DNA of 59,006 nucleotides from a bacterium (GTDB lineage: Bacteria > Bdellovibrionota_C > UBA2361 > RFPC01). Shown here piece by piece: positions 25,436-34,430 of the stretch. The notes below the pieces were generated by a model. The model did not search any database and had not been told where the DNA came from. It saw nothing but the letters and a program-made list of their open reading frames with translations. Location: contig RFPC01000007.1 in the NCBI GenBank assembly GCA_009926305.1, positions 1 to 59,006 on the forward strand. Reading direction: 5' to 3'. Made by a program: the position numbers and the translations under genes. The first letter of the stretch is position 1; every line of letters begins with the position of its first letter.

Positions 25436-25462
25436 TATACTTGAATGCAAAATTCAAGTATA
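25436..25462. promoter_or_regulatory. Perfect 11-bp-arm palindrome upstream of sufB, candidate operator
   Basis: TATACTTGAAT (25436-25446) and ATTCAAGTATA (25452-25462) are exact inverted repeats around a 5-base spacer. The element ends 57 bases before the sufB ATG. On the reverse strand the outer arm contains TATACT, a possible -10 box, so a bound protein would block the promoter. Length and symmetry fit an Rrf2-family (IscR/SufR-type) or other iron regulator site; which regulator is not determined. Confidence 0.6.
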
Positions 25463-25726
25463 CTGACTCTCCTTTCAGAAGAGAATGATAACTCTACATT
25501 TTTTTCCCTTCTTAAGATACTGAGACGCTCGGTATGGCAAATTCCTAGCAGTTACAGCAAACAATTATGCGGGTTACGAGAAGGCATCGACTTGGTAGAG
25601 GTTTTATATTGAAATTTCAGCAACTTAGGACTGTCTGTCCTCGGGAAAAATAGAATCACAACCGAACGTGCTCACCGGACGTGCAGCTTGGAGATCAACA
25701 GGAAATTTCTTCGGATGCCCAAAAAA

Positions 25727-26656
25727 CTAAAATTCCTCTCTATTCCCCGTTATCCCTATTCGCTTATCTCTTAGCTGTTCGCAAATCGCTTCAACTTGCT
25801 TCGACTTATTGAGCGTATAGAAGTGGATTGCAGGAACGCCATTTGCCATCAAGACCTCACACAATTCCACAGCCGCTTTCACTCCGTACGCCCTTACCGC
25901 TTCCTTATCGGAAGCAATATCCTCTAAGTCACCAACAATCTTATCTGGGATAGTGGCACCACACATTACCGTAAATTTCTTAAGTTGCTTCACATTACCG
26001 ATCGGCATGATACCTGGAATAATGGGGGCTGTTATTCCAACATCTCTTGCATCACCCACAAAAGCCAAATATGCATCTGCATCAAAGAAGAGTTGAGTCA
26101 AAATAATCTCAGCTCCCGCTTCTATTTTTTGTCGTAAATACTCTAGCTCCTCAGTACGCGATTGAGCCTCAGGATGTCCTTCAGGATAGCCAGCTACCGC
26201 TATCGAAAATGTTCGCCGCTGTTGGATGTGGGCAACAAGATCACGCGCACATGAGAATCCCTCTGGATGAGGTCTAAACACTCCCTCTTCATTATCCGGG
26301 TCACCTCGCAATGCCAATATGTATCGAATTCCGAGGGTTTCATATTCGTCTAGAATTTTATCAATCTCTTCTCGAGAATGTCCGACGCAAGTCAGATGGG
26401 CAACAGCTGGAATCCCGAGGTCTTTTTGAATAAAGGTCGTTAACTCCCGAGTGAGATGCCTCGTTCCACCTCCCGCGCCATAAGTAACGGTCATGAAACA
26501 AGGCCTCTGAGCGGTATAGCGGCGGAGCGTTGCTTTTACTTTCGGCAACTCTTCCTCGCTCTTCGGTGGAAAGAATTCAAACGAGCATCTCGAAGAACCG
26601 TTTCCTAGTAGTTGAATAAATGAAGTCGGCTCTTTCATAACGCTCACAGGAGTCAT
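25727..26656 (-). CDS. metF: 5,10-methylenetetrahydrofolate reductase
   Basis: This enzyme makes 5-methyl-THF for methionine synthesis, using FAD and NAD(P)H. It has CSFEFFPPKSEEEL near the N-terminus, VTYGAGGGTR, HLTCVGHSREEI, LALRGDP and the C-terminal AIHFYTLNKS, all typical MetF signatures. Length 309 matches. ATG at 26656 or 26638. It lies 92 bases downstream of a methyltransferase gene in the same direction, which may be coincidental. Confidence 0.95.
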   Translation of the reverse strand: MTPVSVMKEPTSFIQLLGNGSSRCSFEFFPPKSEEELPKVKATLRRYTAQRPCFMTVTYGAGGGTRHLTRELTTFIQKDLGIPAVAHLTCVGHSREEIDKILDEYETLGIRYILALRGDPDNEEGVFRPHPEGFSCARDLVAHIQQRRTFSIAVAGYPEGHPEAQSRTEELEYLRQKIEAGAEIILTQLFFDADAYLAFVGDARDVGITAPIIPGIMPIGNVKQLKKFTVMCGATIPDKIVGDLEDIASDKEAVRAYGVKAAVELCEVLMANGVPAIHFYTLNKSKQVEAICEQLRDKRIGITGNREEF

Positions 26657-26748
26657 ATCCAGGAAACAGGGTTGAGCTCAAGGGTATACCAAGGAAAGAC
26701 ACCTTTGAAAAGAGCAGCAGACATTGAAGATAGGATTCTTCGAGTGAC

Positions 26749-28344
26749 TTATCTTATTGGCTCACAATCAGCAATAAAAAGTCCACGATCAAGATATTGC
26801 GCAAAACGCTCTTCCACTGCTTCTCGTACCAGTTGCTCTATCTCATTCGCTTCTATATTTCCCTCACTGCCCTTCATCCGCAGCTCTTTTGCATGAACTG
26901 CCTTCAGCACCGCCTGTTTACAATTGTCCATTGTCTGCGTGCCATCTAGAAGGGGGATCAGTAACTGGTCTAGAGCGTCAGTTTTATACAACTCTCCTCT
27001 GAGTGTGATCGTCCAGTCTCCCGCAGCCTTTAACCTCCTGAATGGGGACACCACTGGCAACTCCGGAAGAACATTTGCAACTGCAAGCTCATCACTGTGC
27101 ACCTCAAGTAGATTCCTGAAGTACAACTTAAGCAACTCTCGCATGAGATATTCCCGTTCCGATGAGGAAATATCGCATCGACTCTCCACACGTTCAAAAA
27201 GTGAGGAGAGCAAAATTCCACGAGGCCAGAGCTGAGAAAGCTCAACAAGTAAGTACTTGTAGGCTGGCGCTTTCACCTCTATCACTTCCTCGGAGGGTCC
27301 GTAAAAAGGGATCATTCGCAATGAAGAAAGATCCTCGTCCTTAACGGAACTGCTCACAAGGGGGGAACTGACGTAACAGCCATCAAGCGCCTTCGCTTCA
27401 GGCGTGACTAACGCTCTCCCACCATTCTTCACAAAGACACTGCCGCGGAAGCTTGATGGATATAAAATATCAAAGTATTGAACCGCACTCTCTACGGAAT
27501 CAAATTGTTCTTGGGGTGTATGCTCTGAATAATGAACCTCTTCACTCAGAGCATGATTTCTCTGGGGATGAGCATCGCCTGCATAGAAAAAATCAAGACG
27601 TTGAAGAGTGCCGATTGTTTCCGAAATCCATTCGGCATCAGCAGCAGGATTGAGAAGTTCATGAAGAATAAAACTATCTGAACGCGCTATATTCCGCTCA
27701 ATCTCCTCCCGGAGCTGCATACCATAAGGGCGATGCGCGTCTACTACACGCATCTCGCTGGACTTCAAATACTCTCGAGCATGTTGGATACGCTCTTCTA
27801 TCGGTGCATGAGGATTATCGATCGTCCTCATCATTTGCCAAACACTCGAACGAGCATTACATCCAGGCATAGAGTTGTGACTAAGATACAGCGCTCCTTT
27901 TTCGGAGAGGCAGTCTGCGATTGACTGGAGTAATGCCGCTCTCTCATTCAGGGGAATCCAAGAATACACCCCATGACAAATAATATAATCAAAGGTTCCC
28001 AAGGAGTCTGCTAATACTTCCAGTCTCTCAGAGAAAAAGCTAACATTCTGCCGTTTCACCTGCGTTGCCCAATCCTTGGCTTGGTCTATCTGTTCTTGAC
28101 AGGGATCAATCCCAACGAACTCGATGGTGGGATACTGTTCCGCCATACTTATCAGGTGAATACCTGTTGAGCAGCCCACCTCGAGCACTCTCGACTGAAT
28201 GGGTCGGGGCACTGAAACTCCCCGCAGCCTTGCCGTCCACCACAGCCTCTCTAGCGACCTCTCCGGTGACGGGAAACTCTCAAATGGTAGTGTATTGTAA
28301 TGTGAGGTCAATCGATTCTCGTCTCTCGTATTATTTAGCAACAC
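26749..28344 (-). CDS. SAM-dependent methyltransferase with methyltransferase-regulatory domain
   Basis: A class I Rossmann methyltransferase comes first: motif I VLEVGCSTGIHLISMA near residue 50 and motif II VGIDPCQEQIDQA. It is followed by a region resembling the methyltransferase regulatory domain (about residues 215-300, FILHELLNPAADAEWISET) and a C-terminal winged-helix-like part. Proteins of this build occur in many Gram-negative bacteria; the substrate is unknown. Start is GTG at 28344, with no in-frame ATG nearby. It precedes metF in the same direction. Confidence 0.85.
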   Translation of the reverse strand: MLLNNTRDENRLTSHYNTLPFESFPSPERSLERLWWTARLRGVSVPRPIQSRVLEVGCSTGIHLISMAEQYPTIEFVGIDPCQEQIDQAKDWATQVKRQNVSFFSERLEVLADSLGTFDYIICHGVYSWIPLNERAALLQSIADCLSEKGALYLSHNSMPGCNARSSVWQMMRTIDNPHAPIEERIQHAREYLKSSEMRVVDAHRPYGMQLREEIERNIARSDSFILHELLNPAADAEWISETIGTLQRLDFFYAGDAHPQRNHALSEEVHYSEHTPQEQFDSVESAVQYFDILYPSSFRGSVFVKNGGRALVTPEAKALDGCYVSSPLVSSSVKDEDLSSLRMIPFYGPSEEVIEVKAPAYKYLLVELSQLWPRGILLSSLFERVESRCDISSSEREYLMRELLKLYFRNLLEVHSDELAVANVLPELPVVSPFRRLKAAGDWTITLRGELYKTDALDQLLIPLLDGTQTMDNCKQAVLKAVHAKELRMKGSEGNIEANEIEQLVREAVEERFAQYLDRGLFIADCEPIR

Positions 28345-28610
28345 ACATACATAATGTATGAAACACTCATTGCACTACCTTCGCACTCGCTTGCTGTTCC
28401 AACAATACAAACTTGTTCCGCGAAGCTCTCTTTCGCAAAAAGACCTCGTCCTGGTGAAATGACGGCTCCTAACTCTCACATATTATCATAAGCTGACGAT
28501 AGTTAGGAAAACACGATGCGCTTCCTCACGTTATAGCGTACGTTCTTAGCAGGCACTGAGCACTTTGTAGCGCTTTTTTAATCGGTATACGAAAAATTCG
28601 TAATAAGAAA

Positions 28611-29765
28611 ATGGGTCCAGTTAGCGAACAATCAGCCTACGTGATGAGTGTCTTTAAAGCTGATGATCTCATAATTAACCGTTATCAGATCATCAAAACG
28701 CTCGGACGCGGCACATCGGGTATGGTATACCAAGCGAAAGACCTACAGGTCGGACGGGATATAGCCCTAAAACTGATCTTTATTGATGGTCCTCATCAAG
28801 AAACAACGAAACAGCGACTTCATCAAGAGATTAGGATCGCGTTCAAAATTGATAGTGATTATGTCATCAAGCTCTATGACTGCTTTACTTGGGGCTGTTA
28901 CGTTGGACTGGTCCTTGAATACGTGGATGGAACATCTCTATTTGACATCACTCAATCAAAAAAAACTCTCACGTGGCGAGAGATTACCAGTGTTGGAAGG
29001 CAAGTTGCTCTTGGGTTACACGCAATTCATCAAGCTGGCATCGTTCACCGTGATATAAAGTTAGAAAACGTGCTCTTGAATTCAAATGGTATTGCCAAAA
29101 TAACTGACTTTGGAGTTTCTATCCGTGAAACAATGCTCGAACCTCAATCTCAGGATGAGAGCATTCAAAACCACTCCCCAGATATGAAAGCGAATCATCG
29201 ACTCACTGAAGATGGTCGTGTAGTAGGAACGATACACTATCTTAGCCCTGAATATCTTAAAACTCAGAAGTGTGACTCTCGGGGCGATATCTATGCTCTG
29301 GGAATCCTTCTCTATGAACTCGTCACGAATAGATACCCATTTGATTATTCAAACATGCCTGATCTCGTGCGGAAAAAAATTGAAGAGGAGCCTCTTTCAC
29401 TCCTCGAATTTAGAGAAGATTGTCCGAATTGGCTTCATGACTTAATCATGAGGTGCATGGATAAAAATCCAGCGAAGCGGCCTCCATCAGCGGAATCAGT
29501 TTACAAGGCATTGGCAGGAGCCCTCTCGCACCAACCTCAATTAAGCCCAAACGTGAGGAAAAAGCGGCTGAATAAATTCCATCCAGAGCTTATTAAGCTC
29601 CGCCGGCAGCGAAAAAGAGTACGCATCTATAGAACTGTCGGAACGCTTCTCATTATTCTCCTTCTCGCACTCAGTCTATTCCGTTGGGACCTTGTTGTTA
29701 TGATTTTCTATCAGGTTCTTACTACTCTCTCTATCACTATCGATAAGCTTTTTTATTACCTGTGA
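28611..29765 (+). CDS. Membrane-anchored Hanks-type Ser/Thr protein kinase
   Basis: The kinase domain covers residues ~20-300: glycine loop LGRGTSGMVYQAKD, catalytic Lys54 in IALKLIF, HRDIKLENVLLN with Asp148, DFG with Asp166, and DSRGDIYALGILLYELVTN. A basic stretch (RKKRLNKFHPELIKLRRQRK) precedes one C-terminal membrane helix (~344-365, GTLLIILLLALSLFRW). This leaves only ~20 residues beyond the membrane and no PASTA-type sensor domain. It probably phosphorylates cytoplasmic proteins at the membrane. Start at 28611 or 28644. No partner phosphatase adjacent. Confidence 0.93.
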   Translation: MGPVSEQSAYVMSVFKADDLIINRYQIIKTLGRGTSGMVYQAKDLQVGRDIALKLIFIDGPHQETTKQRLHQEIRIAFKIDSDYVIKLYDCFTWGCYVGLVLEYVDGTSLFDITQSKKTLTWREITSVGRQVALGLHAIHQAGIVHRDIKLENVLLNSNGIAKITDFGVSIRETMLEPQSQDESIQNHSPDMKANHRLTEDGRVVGTIHYLSPEYLKTQKCDSRGDIYALGILLYELVTNRYPFDYSNMPDLVRKKIEEEPLSLLEFREDCPNWLHDLIMRCMDKNPAKRPPSAESVYKALAGALSHQPQLSPNVRKKRLNKFHPELIKLRRQRKRVRIYRTVGTLLIILLLALSLFRWDLVVMIFYQVLTTLSITIDKLFYYL

Positions 29766-29834
29766 TCTCTTGGCTGTCCCACCTAGTTTTGCAGAGTTCT
29801 CCTACTATTCTTCATTTCGTCATCGTTGAGTAGC

Positions 29835-30317
29835 CTATCCAACCCTCGTGTATTCTACATGAACGATTTCTAAATCTTCATCACCCTTCGGCATTCGAAC
29901 CGTTACAACATCTCCTACTCTTTTTCGTAAAAGAGCTCTCGCCACAGGGGACTTCCAGCTAATTCTCTTCTGCTCAAGATCTATTTCGTCTGTTCCTACT
30001 ATTGTAAAAGTCTTTTCAATCTCATTTTCGTCTAGAACTGTAACCGTTGCTCCAAATTTTACATCACTTCCAGACTGCATGACTGGATCAATAACTTCCG
30101 CATTCTCTATGCGTTTTAAAAGAAAACGAATCCTTCGATCAATCTCCCGAAGCCGCTTCTTACCGTATAGGTAATCGCCATTTTCAGAGCGGTCACCATT
30201 CGCGGCTGCCCAAGCAATAGTCTCTGTTAACTTTGGACGTTCATCAGTGCGCAACGCCTTCAGCTCCTCTTTGAGCTTACGCAATCCTGATGGGGTAATG
30301 TAGTTCTTGTCATCCAT
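29835..30317 (-). CDS. greB: Transcription elongation factor GreB
   Basis: The 160-residue protein rescues backtracked RNA polymerase by stimulating transcript cleavage. It has an N-terminal coiled coil with the conserved acidic tip in AANGDRSENGDYLYGKKRL and a C-terminal FKBP-like domain (KRISWKSPVARALLRKRVGD). The YGKKRLREIDRR segment favours GreB over GreA. It diverges from the nucleotidyltransferase-like gene, starts 114 bases apart. Confidence 0.93.
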   Translation of the reverse strand: MDDKNYITPSGLRKLKEELKALRTDERPKLTETIAWAAANGDRSENGDYLYGKKRLREIDRRIRFLLKRIENAEVIDPVMQSGSDVKFGATVTVLDENEIEKTFTIVGTDEIDLEQKRISWKSPVARALLRKRVGDVVTVRMPKGDEDLEIVHVEYTRVG

Positions 30318-30430
30318 GCTTTTGTCTTATCAATTTATCTTCAAAAACGCCACTAACTAACTGAATATACGTATATTTATCGGCCATTTTCGATGCCACT
30401 CCCCATGCAACCGCTTCCATAACAGTAATA

Positions 30431-31360
30431 ATGGAAACGTTCGCAACACTTGAAGCCATACGAGCCACCATGAGAGACCGCACGCGGTTTAAGGCTCTTA
30501 AGACAATCCTTCTCGGACGAGAGCAATACCTTAATGCCTCGGAATGTGGGATTGCGTCCAAAAGAAAGTTTTTCTTTCAGCACTTTCCTGAGGCACGAGT
30601 GCGAAGTATTCATCCGTGGGGAGTAACGCTGGAAGCTCCTACTATGAAACATCTTCCATTACCTCCAGCTGGATATGGATACAAAGGGGGAGCAGCGCGC
30701 TTGGCACTCCAGACTGCGTTAGGTCTTCCACATCATCGCCAGCGGATTCGAGACCTCGACCTCATACGAGTCACACTTCGAGTAGATTCAATTGATAACT
30801 CTATGGCAAAAAAACTTAGTCCAGATGATGCGCGATATGGCTTCGGGGTTGAGTGCATTTCAGACTTTCAACAATATCTTACCTCTCGAGATCTGACAAT
30901 TAATGAAGGGATTGTGTTTCAAGATCGCGTTATTGCTTCTCATCAAGCGATAAGCGATACAAAAGAAAGAATTCTACGGATGACTCAATATGCCAAATCA
31001 CAAAATCAAGAGTCTCAAAATCGTATTATAGCGAAAATGCTCCGCCTCAGTGCAGAAGCTGTTTATTATGGAGAAGATTCATATAGTCTTGACCTGCCAC
31101 CAATATCGGAGCTCTCCTTATTTGCTTTCCTCCTCCATCTGGAGCGCACACTCAATGAAAAAAAGAAGCTTTCTGAGCTTTTTATTGGCGCCGTATCAGA
31201 AAGAGGCATTCTTCCCAAAGAACTCATGCAAGCGACTAATCTGCATCATACCGTAAAGCTCTTACGCAACCTGCCGTCCTCTCAAACAAGACAATTTCCA
31301 CTCTTGTCACAACTGATTAACTCCAAGCAAGAGAAAGGGAAAAAAGTAATTCGGTTATAG
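30431..31360 (+). CDS. Hypothetical protein, possible nucleotidyltransferase fold
   Basis: 309 residues, no family recognised. Residues 85-112 read KGGAARLALQTALG, then a short insert, then RDLDLIRV. This is the GG-x-x-R ... D-x-D arrangement of the pol-beta nucleotidyltransferase superfamily as seen in poly(A) polymerase and CCA-adding enzymes (Gly86-Gly87, Arg90, Asp108, Asp110). The rest is helical with no motif I know. If the fold is right it would transfer a nucleotide to RNA, protein or a small molecule. It diverges from greB and lies just upstream of mnmC, a tRNA-modifying enzyme; a link is speculation. Confidence 0.6.
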   Translation: METFATLEAIRATMRDRTRFKALKTILLGREQYLNASECGIASKRKFFFQHFPEARVRSIHPWGVTLEAPTMKHLPLPPAGYGYKGGAARLALQTALGLPHHRQRIRDLDLIRVTLRVDSIDNSMAKKLSPDDARYGFGVECISDFQQYLTSRDLTINEGIVFQDRVIASHQAISDTKERILRMTQYAKSQNQESQNRIIAKMLRLSAEAVYYGEDSYSLDLPPISELSLFAFLLHLERTLNEKKKLSELFIGAVSERGILPKELMQATNLHHTVKLLRNLPSSQTRQFPLLSQLINSKQEKGKKVIRL

Positions 31361-31444
31361 CAATTCAGGTTTAACCTATTCCTTTCTTTCTTCTACGTTC
31401 TTCCTATACACTCTGCAGAGAAACATCGTTCAAAGCTGCGATTT

Positions 31445-33298
31445 ATGTATAGTGTCCCGTACGCCAAGCTAAAATGGATTGAAGGAGTAGTCCCGTTCTC
31501 ATCTGAATTTGATGACATCTACTACCCATCCGAAAATCCTCTTCAACAAACACAGGCAGTCTTCCTCGAGGGCAATACGCTTCTGCAACGTTGGACAAAG
31601 GATACGTTTCAGGGACCTCCTCGCAACGCATTCGTCATTGGAGAGCTTGGATTTGGAACAGGTCTGAACTTTCTTGCCACGCTTCATCTTTGGCGCAAGA
31701 CAGTCACTCAAAGTGCTCATCTCTATTATGTTGCTTTCGAATCAAATCCTTTATCAATCACCGACCTGCAGAAAGCACTTGCGCCATTCTCTGAGTTTTC
31801 ATCAGAAGTGACACATCTGCTCAATAGCTATCCCCCTCCCCTGCGAGGAAGCCATCGCCTATCGTTCCCACAGTATCAAGCCACGCTCGATCTTGTTCTT
31901 GGAGATGCAAATGAAACAATCCAAAGACAGCTATTCCTGGCGGATGCATGGTATTTTGATGGGTTTAATCCAGCTTCAAATTCGGAGCTATGGAACCCTG
32001 AACTCTTTGAAATACTACGAACAAAATCTCACTCCGAAACCACCTTCGCTACATATTCATCGGCAGGGTGGCTCAGACGAGCACTTGAAAGCGTTGGTTG
32101 TCTCGTTACCAAAGTGAAGCATCCCGAGGGAAAACGAGAGACTATTCGTGGAGTCTTCAAATCAGCAAGTCAAAAACTGAATGTAACAAAAATAAAACGA
32201 GCGAGTATTATTGGGGGTGGATATGCCGGGGTAACTCTTGCATATACTCTCGCTACGCGGGGCGTATCCGTTCATATTTACGAACAGGAATCTCGTATCT
32301 GCTCGAAGGCCTCTGGAAATCCCCAGGGCGTTATCTTACCGTACATATCGAGAAAGCCCTCTGCCGCCAGCAGCCTTTATCTCCCAGCATTTTTATATGC
32401 GCGCCAACAGCTAGCTCACCTGGAAAGACACTCTGATTCATCGCTCTTCAATACAGCTGGGATTATTCATTTTCCTTCAACGGCTCGTCTTGCAGCCCTA
32501 CTAAACGAACTAGAAACCCTGATGATGCCGCCCGAAATTGCGCGACGAATCGAGTCAACAGAACTTTGTAACATCTTGGGCACCTCGATCCAATCTCCTG
32601 CATTTTTCTACGAGCTCGGAGGCTGGATTCAACCTTCTTCAGTTGCCAAAACTATGCTCAACGAACATGGGAATCTCATTGACGTCATTACAAACTCATC
32701 AATTACCTCCGAAAAGCTGCTCACACTGGAAAAGGAGAGTGACGTTGTTATTTATGCGAACGCCTTTGAAGCAGCCAAATTGTTTGATTCAAGCGATCTG
32801 CCGGTAGAAGCCGTTCGAGGCCAGCTCGCATTCATTGATGAAAGTCAACATTCAACCAGCTTAGAGCAAATACTGTGTTATGATGGCTACCTTTTACCAT
32901 CACAAGACGGGAAACATCTGCTCGGTGCGTCCTATGATCACGGGTCATATGAGGAAACACCACGAGAGCATGAAAACGGAGAGATGCTGCGGAACCTGTG
33001 TCACTGGACACCAGAGTTATTTTCAGAGACAGCTCAAGCAACTACGGCCAGAGTGGCATTTCGTACGTCAACAAGAGACAGGCTCCCGATCGTTGGTTCA
33101 ATAACATCTCAGGAAGATATATCTCCAAATCATGCGTTTTTCATCGGATTTGGCTCACGTGGTCTGAGCTCGATTCCATTACTGGCGCAACAGCTTACGA
33201 GCTCGTTATTACAAGAGCCTCAACCACTTTCCGCTGCAGAGGCAAAAGCAGTCAACGCTAACCGTTTTCAGGAAAGGCGCCTCAAAAAGGAGAGCTAA
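31445..33298 (+). CDS. mnmC: Bifunctional tRNA mnm5s2U34 biosynthesis protein MnmC
   Basis: The N-terminal MnmD methyltransferase domain has GELGFGTGLNFLATL (residues 66-80) and YFDGFNPASNSELWN. The C-terminal FAD oxidoreductase begins with the dinucleotide fold IIGGGYAGVTLAYTL near residue 257 and contains CSKASGNPQGVILPY and TRDRLPIVG. Together they convert cmnm5s2U to mnm5s2U at the wobble position of several tRNAs. Length 617 is normal for the fused form. Its 3' end overlaps the convergent GT2 gene by 17 bases. Confidence 0.95.
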   Translation: MYSVPYAKLKWIEGVVPFSSEFDDIYYPSENPLQQTQAVFLEGNTLLQRWTKDTFQGPPRNAFVIGELGFGTGLNFLATLHLWRKTVTQSAHLYYVAFESNPLSITDLQKALAPFSEFSSEVTHLLNSYPPPLRGSHRLSFPQYQATLDLVLGDANETIQRQLFLADAWYFDGFNPASNSELWNPELFEILRTKSHSETTFATYSSAGWLRRALESVGCLVTKVKHPEGKRETIRGVFKSASQKLNVTKIKRASIIGGGYAGVTLAYTLATRGVSVHIYEQESRICSKASGNPQGVILPYISRKPSAASSLYLPAFLYARQQLAHLERHSDSSLFNTAGIIHFPSTARLAALLNELETLMMPPEIARRIESTELCNILGTSIQSPAFFYELGGWIQPSSVAKTMLNEHGNLIDVITNSSITSEKLLTLEKESDVVIYANAFEAAKLFDSSDLPVEAVRGQLAFIDESQHSTSLEQILCYDGYLLPSQDGKHLLGASYDHGSYEETPREHENGEMLRNLCHWTPELFSETAQATTARVAFRTSTRDRLPIVGSITSQEDISPNHAFFIGFGSRGLSSIPLLAQQLTSSLLQEPQPLSAAEAKAVNANRFQERRLKKES

Positions 33299-34430
33299 GC
33301 TGAAGGCTGGCCTCAAGACGAATATCTTCCCACGATGAATTACTGAGTTGGCGCAAGTTATGTGATACTGAAGCATCCTCGCCAACAGTGTGCTCTATCT
33401 CTCCAAGCGCCTTAAGGCTTTCGAGAACACGGCGAGCATCTGCCTCCCTTTCAATTTGCTGAAGTGCAACGGCAAAGTTATTCATCAAGGTGGGATTTTT
33501 TGAATCCAAAGCAATCGCTGCACTAATGGCAATAAGGGCTAAATCTGGATCACTGTCTACACAATGAGGACGCCATGGATAACGAACACTGAGTGCGCGA
33601 AGAGAGATATCATGAAAGATACTAATTTTACTCGCATCTGAGGTCGTGTCATACCCTTCAAGCGAATAGAGATTGAGGATTCCCTCAGGTGTCGCATACC
33701 GTTGCCTCAGCATCATCTGTTCATCGAGGGAAGTACTATCTGCGAGGGATAACGAGTCATCTCGCTCAAGGAAGCTGCCAAGCGCTTCATCAATATGAAT
33801 GGCTTTACAACCCGCAAGCGCAAAGCGGTAGTTAAATTCATAATCGCTCGCTGCTCGCAAGTCTTTATTGAAATAGCCAATCTTCTCATGAAGCGATGCT
33901 CGCCAAAGCGGCTGGCATCCAAATTGGTAGTGGAGAAATACTTCTGGCGCAAAAAATGGTTTGTATCGATAAATGATCTCTTTTTGATTCTCTCTGAATG
34001 ACTCATTCGGCTTTGTACTCTGATATACATTCGCATACGAAAGGTCAGCCTCTGGATGCGCCTTTAGGGCGAGTGACAACTTTTCAAGGCACTCGGGATG
34101 ATGTCTATCATCGGTATTTGCATTCGTTAAAAACTGGCCTCTCGCATACGCAGCTCCAATGTTCCATGCTCCAGCAAGCGTTTCTCGCTCTGAGATTCTA
34201 ACGTGACTGATATTGGGATACCGTGCCTGAAAATCGCGTATGATTCTCCCCTCGTCTTCGGGTGATGCACAGTCAATCACCAAAATCTCCAAAAGCCCCT
34301 TTTGGAATAAGGTTTGTTCGACAAGATCTTCCAAGCAACCTCTCATAAAGGATTCGGATGCATAGGTAGATACAATCGCTGTGACCTCCACATTTTCTCT
34401 GAACTGCATCTGACTATCGGATAAACTCAT
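33282..34430 (-). CDS. Family 2 glycosyltransferase with C-terminal helical extension
   Basis: A GT-A domain (residues ~10-260) has VTAIVSTYASESFMRGCLED, ILVIDCASPEDEG and a metal-binding DD in TNANTDDRHH. The last ~120 residues look like TPR-type helices (NNFAVALQQIEREADARRVL). Sugar and acceptor unknown. Its start overlaps the stop of the upstream GT4 gene by 4 bases, so the two are translationally coupled. Confidence 0.88.
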   Translation of the reverse strand: MSLSDSQMQFRENVEVTAIVSTYASESFMRGCLEDLVEQTLFQKGLLEILVIDCASPEDEGRIIRDFQARYPNISHVRISERETLAGAWNIGAAYARGQFLTNANTDDRHHPECLEKLSLALKAHPEADLSYANVYQSTKPNESFRENQKEIIYRYKPFFAPEVFLHYQFGCQPLWRASLHEKIGYFNKDLRAASDYEFNYRFALAGCKAIHIDEALGSFLERDDSLSLADSTSLDEQMMLRQRYATPEGILNLYSLEGYDTTSDASKISIFHDISLRALSVRYPWRPHCVDSDPDLALIAISAAIALDSKNPTLMNNFAVALQQIEREADARRVLESLKALGEIEHTVGEDASVSHNLRQLSNSSWEDIRLEASLQLSSPF

